DNA of 43,653 nt. It comes from an uncultured Nitrospirota bacterium (lineage in GTDB: Bacteria; CG2-30-53-67). Position numbers and translations under genes: made by a program. Of the stretch, positions 40,774-43,653 are shown in pieces. Position 1 is the first letter of the stretch. Each line of letters starts with the position of its first letter. The stretch spans positions 1 to 43,653 of the forward strand of contig CAMYMF010000005.1 in assembly GCA_947259355.1 (NCBI GenBank), read 5' to 3'. The notes beneath the pieces are model-generated. The model did no database searches. It had not been told where the DNA came from and saw only the letters and a program-made list of their open reading frames with translations.

Positions 40774-41730
40774 ATGGCGGCGCTTAAAATCGGGTTCATC
40801 ATGGACCCCATCGAGACGATCCGCACCGACGAGGACTCGACCTATCTCTTCATGCTGGAGGCCCAGCGCCGCGGCCATGCGCTCTTCTACATGACCGTCC
40901 CCGATCTCTGCCTCTGCGATCGCACCCCCACGGCCGAGGCCTTCCCCATCGAAGTCTTTCGGGCCACCGAATACTATCGACTCGGTGAGACGACGCGACT
41001 CTCGCTGAACGATCTCGACGCAGTCCTGATGCGCAAGGACCCACCCTTCAATATGGATTATTACCTGGCCACGCTGATTCTCGATCACGTCGACCCGAGC
41101 ACGCTGGTCATGAACAGCTCGCAGGGGCTTCGGAACAACAATGAAAAAATCGCCACGTTGCAGTTTCCTGAACTGACGCCGGAGACCCTCATCACACACC
41201 GAATTTCCCACCTGCAGAAGTTCCTTGAGGAGATGGGCGGAGAGATGATCGTCAAATCTCTCTACCGCTCTTACGGTCGGGAGATCCTTTATGTCCGGCG
41301 GGACAGCGTCAACTGCAACACCCTAATGGAAATGGCCACCAATGACGAGACCCGCTTTGTCATGGCGCAGCGCTACCTTCGCGACGTGGCCCAGGGGGAC
41401 AAGCGGATTGTCCTGCTCAACGGGGAGCCCATCGGTGCCGTGCTCTGGCTGCCACCGGAGGGCAGTAAAGAGCATCCTCCCATTCGAACGCCCTGGCGCG
41501 AGACGAAAACGGAGCTGAGCGATCGGGAGCGGGAAGTCTGCACAATGCTCGCGCCCTATCTTCGGGAGCAGGGACTTTACTTCGCCGGGATCGACATGAT
41601 CGGCGGCTACCTTACCGAAATCAACATTACCAGTCCCACCTGCCTGCCGGAGATCAACCGGCTGAACAACGACTGCCTCGAGGCGAAGGTCATCGACTTC
41701 GTGGAGCAGCGCTGCCGCGACTTGCGCTGA
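40774..41730 (+). CDS. gshB: Glutathione synthetase-like ATP-grasp protein (divergent loops)
   Basis: 318 residues, close in length to E. coli GshB. Clear homology: KIGFIMDPIETIRTDEDSTY, LEAQRRGHALFYM, DAVLMRKDPPFNMDYYLATL, FAGIDMIGGYLTEINITSPT. Two active-site loops differ. Where E. coli has KPLDGMGGASIFR this protein has KSLYRSYGREILYV, and where it has GETRGNLAAGGRGEPRPL this has GSKEHPPIRTPWRETKTEL. These are the glycine-rich and flexible loops that close over ATP and substrate in GshB, so catalysis or substrate may differ. Metal-binding residues (EIN) are kept. Divergent from gshA, so a gamma-glutamylcysteine-related role is likely. Symbol given by homology only. Confidence 0.82.
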   Translation: MAALKIGFIMDPIETIRTDEDSTYLFMLEAQRRGHALFYMTVPDLCLCDRTPTAEAFPIEVFRATEYYRLGETTRLSLNDLDAVLMRKDPPFNMDYYLATLILDHVDPSTLVMNSSQGLRNNNEKIATLQFPELTPETLITHRISHLQKFLEEMGGEMIVKSLYRSYGREILYVRRDSVNCNTLMEMATNDETRFVMAQRYLRDVAQGDKRIVLLNGEPIGAVLWLPPEGSKEHPPIRTPWRETKTELSDREREVCTMLAPYLREQGLYFAGIDMIGGYLTEINITSPTCLPEINRLNNDCLEAKVIDFVEQRCRDLR

Positions 41731-41798
41731 GACCGGCCTCTGCACTCAATTTCACGGGATGAAATGATCTTTGTCGGAAGGTTTCGTCCTGACAGCGC

Positions 41799-42527
41799 TC
41801 ACTGTGCGATCCGAGCTGCAGCGATGAAGGCTTGAAAGAGCCGTTGGCCGTCGGGCGAGTTTTCGGGGGACGCCTCGGGGTGCCACTGGACACCGAGGAC
41901 GAAGCGATGCCGTACGCTTTCGATCCCTTCGATGATCCCGTCGTCTGCGCGGGCATTTACGCGAAGACCTTCGCCCAGACGATGAACCGCCTGGTGATGG
42001 GAACTGTTGACGCGAAGCACCTCCGTGCCGACGATGCGGTACAGCAAAGTGTGGGGCGACACTGTCACCCGGTGCAGCGGCTCCGGGTCCCGCTTTCGCT
42101 CGTGCTTCACCGCCCCGGCCACCTGCGCCTCGATATCCTGATAGAGGCTGCCCCCCAGCAGGACATTTAGGTTCTGCTCGCCGCCGCAAATGCCGAGAAG
42201 AGGCATGTCCAGCGCCAGAGCCTGGCGGGTGATCTCCATCTCAAAACAGGTGCGCCGCGCCTTGACGGTCCTCGTGGCCGTTTGACGCTGTTGCCCGTAA
42301 TAGGACGGATCGATATCGAAGTTGCCGCCCGTCACCACCAGCCCGTCCAATCGCTCGAGGAGTCGCCCGACGGCCTCGGGTGCCTCGACGTAGGGAAGCA
42401 GGAGCGGCACGCCGCCGGCCCCTTCGACAGCCATCGCATAGCGCGCGTGCAGAAAATAACGGAGATCCTGGTTGCCCTCACTGCTTTCCTCGAAATCCGC
42501 TGTCAGACCGATGACAGGCCGCATCAT
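41799..42527 (-). CDS. Class I glutamine amidotransferase-like gamma-glutamyl hydrolase (peptidase C26, PuuD-like)
   Basis: 242 residues. Nucleophile Cys in LLGICGGEQNLNVLLGG and His-Glu in FVLGVQWHPEASPENS; the opening MRPVIGLTADFEESSEG and oxyanion region LDGLVVTGGNFDIDPSYYG are typical. Hydrolyses gamma-glutamyl amide bonds such as gamma-glutamyl-GABA in PuuD; the local substrate is unknown. The nucleophile elbow has Gly where most PuuD proteins have Arg (GICRG), which occurs in a subgroup. Starts at two tandem ATGs (42527/42524) that overlap the stop of the upstream amidohydrolase, so the pair is translationally coupled. Convergent with the gshB-like gene. Confidence 0.87.
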   Translation of the reverse strand: MMRPVIGLTADFEESSEGNQDLRYFLHARYAMAVEGAGGVPLLLPYVEAPEAVGRLLERLDGLVVTGGNFDIDPSYYGQQRQTATRTVKARRTCFEMEITRQALALDMPLLGICGGEQNLNVLLGGSLYQDIEAQVAGAVKHERKRDPEPLHRVTVSPHTLLYRIVGTEVLRVNSSHHQAVHRLGEGLRVNARADDGIIEGIESVRHRFVLGVQWHPEASPENSPDGQRLFQAFIAAARIAQ

Positions 42528-43653
42528 GCCCCCCCGGCGCCTGTTGGACGGTGTGCTTCGTTCGGAGCACGCTGCCCGGTGCCACCTTTCACGATCTGCC
42601 CCGGTGTGCTGCCCGTGTGCTCGCCGTGCCGCAGGACCACCTCCCCGTTGACCAGGACCCATTCGATGCCTCGGGGGTACTGCCTGGGCGTTTCATAGGT
42701 GGCCACGTCCGCGATGGTGTCGGGATCGAACAGCACCAGATCGGCGGCGAAGCCTTCTCGGATGAGACCCCGATCCGTCACACCAATGCGCCGCAGCGGG
42801 TCCCATGTCATCTTGCGCACCGCCGCCTCCAGGCTCAGGAGCCCCTCATCGCGCACATACTGCTGCAGCACCCGGGGAAAGGTTCCGAAGGCGCGGGGAT
42901 GGGGACAGCCGTCGCCCAGGGGGCCGTCCACCGCCTTGGCGCCGCTGTCGGAGCCGATCATGACATAGGGCTTTTCCAGGATGCGGCGCAGGTTCTCCCC
43001 GCTCATGGTGAAGTAGATGGCATCGACCATCCCCCGTTCCCCCATGAGCAGCTCCGCGATGAAATCGAATGTCTCCATCCCGGCCGCACGGGCACACTCC
43101 GAGACCCGCCGGCCCACATAGACATTGTTTTCGGGGCGGGTTACGGCGGCAATCATGATCTGGTCGTAGTAATCAGCCTCGGGGTGCTCCGCCGCGATCT
43201 CGTCCCGCACGGCAGCCCGAACCTCAGCCTCGGCGAGCCGGGCCAGCATCCGCTCCGTGCCGCCTTCAAAGACCCACTCCGGCAGCACCGCGGAGAGACC
43301 GGTGTTGGACGCCATGTAGGGATAACGGTCGCAGGTAATGTCGACACCCCGCTCCTGGGCGGCTTCAATGCGGGCGAAGGCGCCGTCCAGTTTTTCCCAG
43401 TTGCGACGCCCCGACGTCTTCAGGTGAGAAATCTGCAGCGGAACGCGGGCCTGCTCCGCCACGGCGATCACTTCGTCGATGGCCTCCAGCAGTCGGTTGC
43501 CCTCGCTTCGCATGTGCACGGCGAAGATGCCGCCGAGAGCTCCCACCACTTCACACAAAGCGATCAGTTCGTCGGCCCCGGCGAAGCAGCCGGGCGGATA
43601 GATCAGACCGGTCGAGAGTCCCACGGCACCGGCGGCCATGGCCGCCTCCACCA
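42524..43653 (-). CDS. N-acyl-D-amino-acid deacylase (amidohydrolase, N-terminus off window)
   Basis: The visible 376 residues are the C-terminal part; the frame is open to the right edge and the metal-binding N-terminus is missing. D-aminoacylase marks: GLSTGLIYPPGCFAGADELI, VHMRSEGNRLLEAIDEVI, LQISHLKTSGRRNWEKLD, DITCDRYPYMASNTGL, YVMIGSDSGAKAVDGPLGDG and HPRAFGTFPRVL. Zinc-dependent enzymes of this family hydrolyse N-acyl-D-amino acids. The stop overlaps the start of the C26 hydrolase gene (ATGA-type), suggesting a shared pathway for gamma-glutamyl or D-amino-acid derivatives, perhaps peptidoglycan-derived; this is inference. Confidence 0.9.
   Translation of the reverse strand, partial: VEAAMAAGAVGLSTGLIYPPGCFAGADELIALCEVVGALGGIFAVHMRSEGNRLLEAIDEVIAVAEQARVPLQISHLKTSGRRNWEKLDGAFARIEAAQERGVDITCDRYPYMASNTGLSAVLPEWVFEGGTERMLARLAEAEVRAAVRDEIAAEHPEADYYDQIMIAAVTRPENNVYVGRRVSECARAAGMETFDFIAELLMGERGMVDAIYFTMSGENLRRILEKPYVMIGSDSGAKAVDGPLGDGCPHPRAFGTFPRVLQQYVRDEGLLSLEAAVRKMTWDPLRRIGVTDRGLIREGFAADLVLFDPDTIADVATYETPRQYPRGIEWVLVNGEVVLRHGEHTGSTPGQIVKGGTGQRAPNEAHRPTGAGGA

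Overview
The window is a GC-rich stretch (by eye about 60% G+C) of a Gram-negative bacterial chromosome. Signal peptides, outer-membrane porins, a caa3-type oxidase, PII/Amt nitrogen control and SelB point to a deltaproteobacteria-like (Desulfobacterota/Myxococcota-type) or similar candidate-phylum organism. No rRNA or taxon-diagnostic gene is present, so this placement is an inference. Genes are tightly packed, often with 4-base start/stop overlaps. I saw no insertion sequence, phage gene, CRISPR array, tRNA or rRNA.

Layout. (1) 1-5079: the end of moaC, a B12-dependent radical SAM protein with a C-terminal STAS-like domain behind a clear sigma70-type promoter, a 490-base gap full of dispersed intergenic repeats, then a TPR protein and selB on the minus strand. 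(2) 5080-24420: a long plus-strand chemosensory locus. It has a promoter and about 370 nt of hairpin-rich leader, then PATAN/DUF4388-GAF, receiver, CheA, receiver-GGDEF, CheW, porin, small PstS-like periplasmic protein, dCache-type MCP, a second MCP with a PhnD-like binding domain fused to its cytoplasmic end, zinc-ribbon pseudo-receiver, HEAT-repeat protein, CheR, CheB, coiled-coil-GAF and CheY. There are no flagellar genes. The only recognisable effector is the diguanylate cyclase, so the likely output is c-di-GMP rather than a flagellar motor. (3) 24908-29367: minus-strand nitrogen block amtB-glnB-amtB plus a gcw_chp-type outer-membrane protein, headed by a consensus sigma54 promoter and two NtrC-like sites. 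(4) 29442-34731: minus-strand caa3 cytochrome oxidase operon (SCO, CoxA of the YSHP/A2 type, CoxC, CoxD, CoxB with fused cytochrome c, CtaB) behind a sigma70-type promoter. (5) 34813-39172: PBP1A, a zinc-ribbon membrane protein and NagZ, concerned with peptidoglycan synthesis and recycling. (6) 39236-43653: divergent gshA and a gshB-like gene with overlapping promoters, then a C26 gamma-glutamyl hydrolase and a D-aminoacylase cut by the window edge.

The most novel part is the chemosensory locus. It combines a porin, a half-size PstS-like protein, a dCache MCP and an MCP carrying an apparently cytoplasmic PhnD-like domain with a CheA-driven diguanylate cyclase. Together these suggest an undescribed system in which an oxyanion or organophosphonate-like ligand controls c-di-GMP; the ligand is not established by the sequence. 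Secondary points of interest are the structured leader of that locus, the GshB-like ATP-grasp enzyme that has lost both canonical active-site loops, and the radical SAM-STAS fusion.
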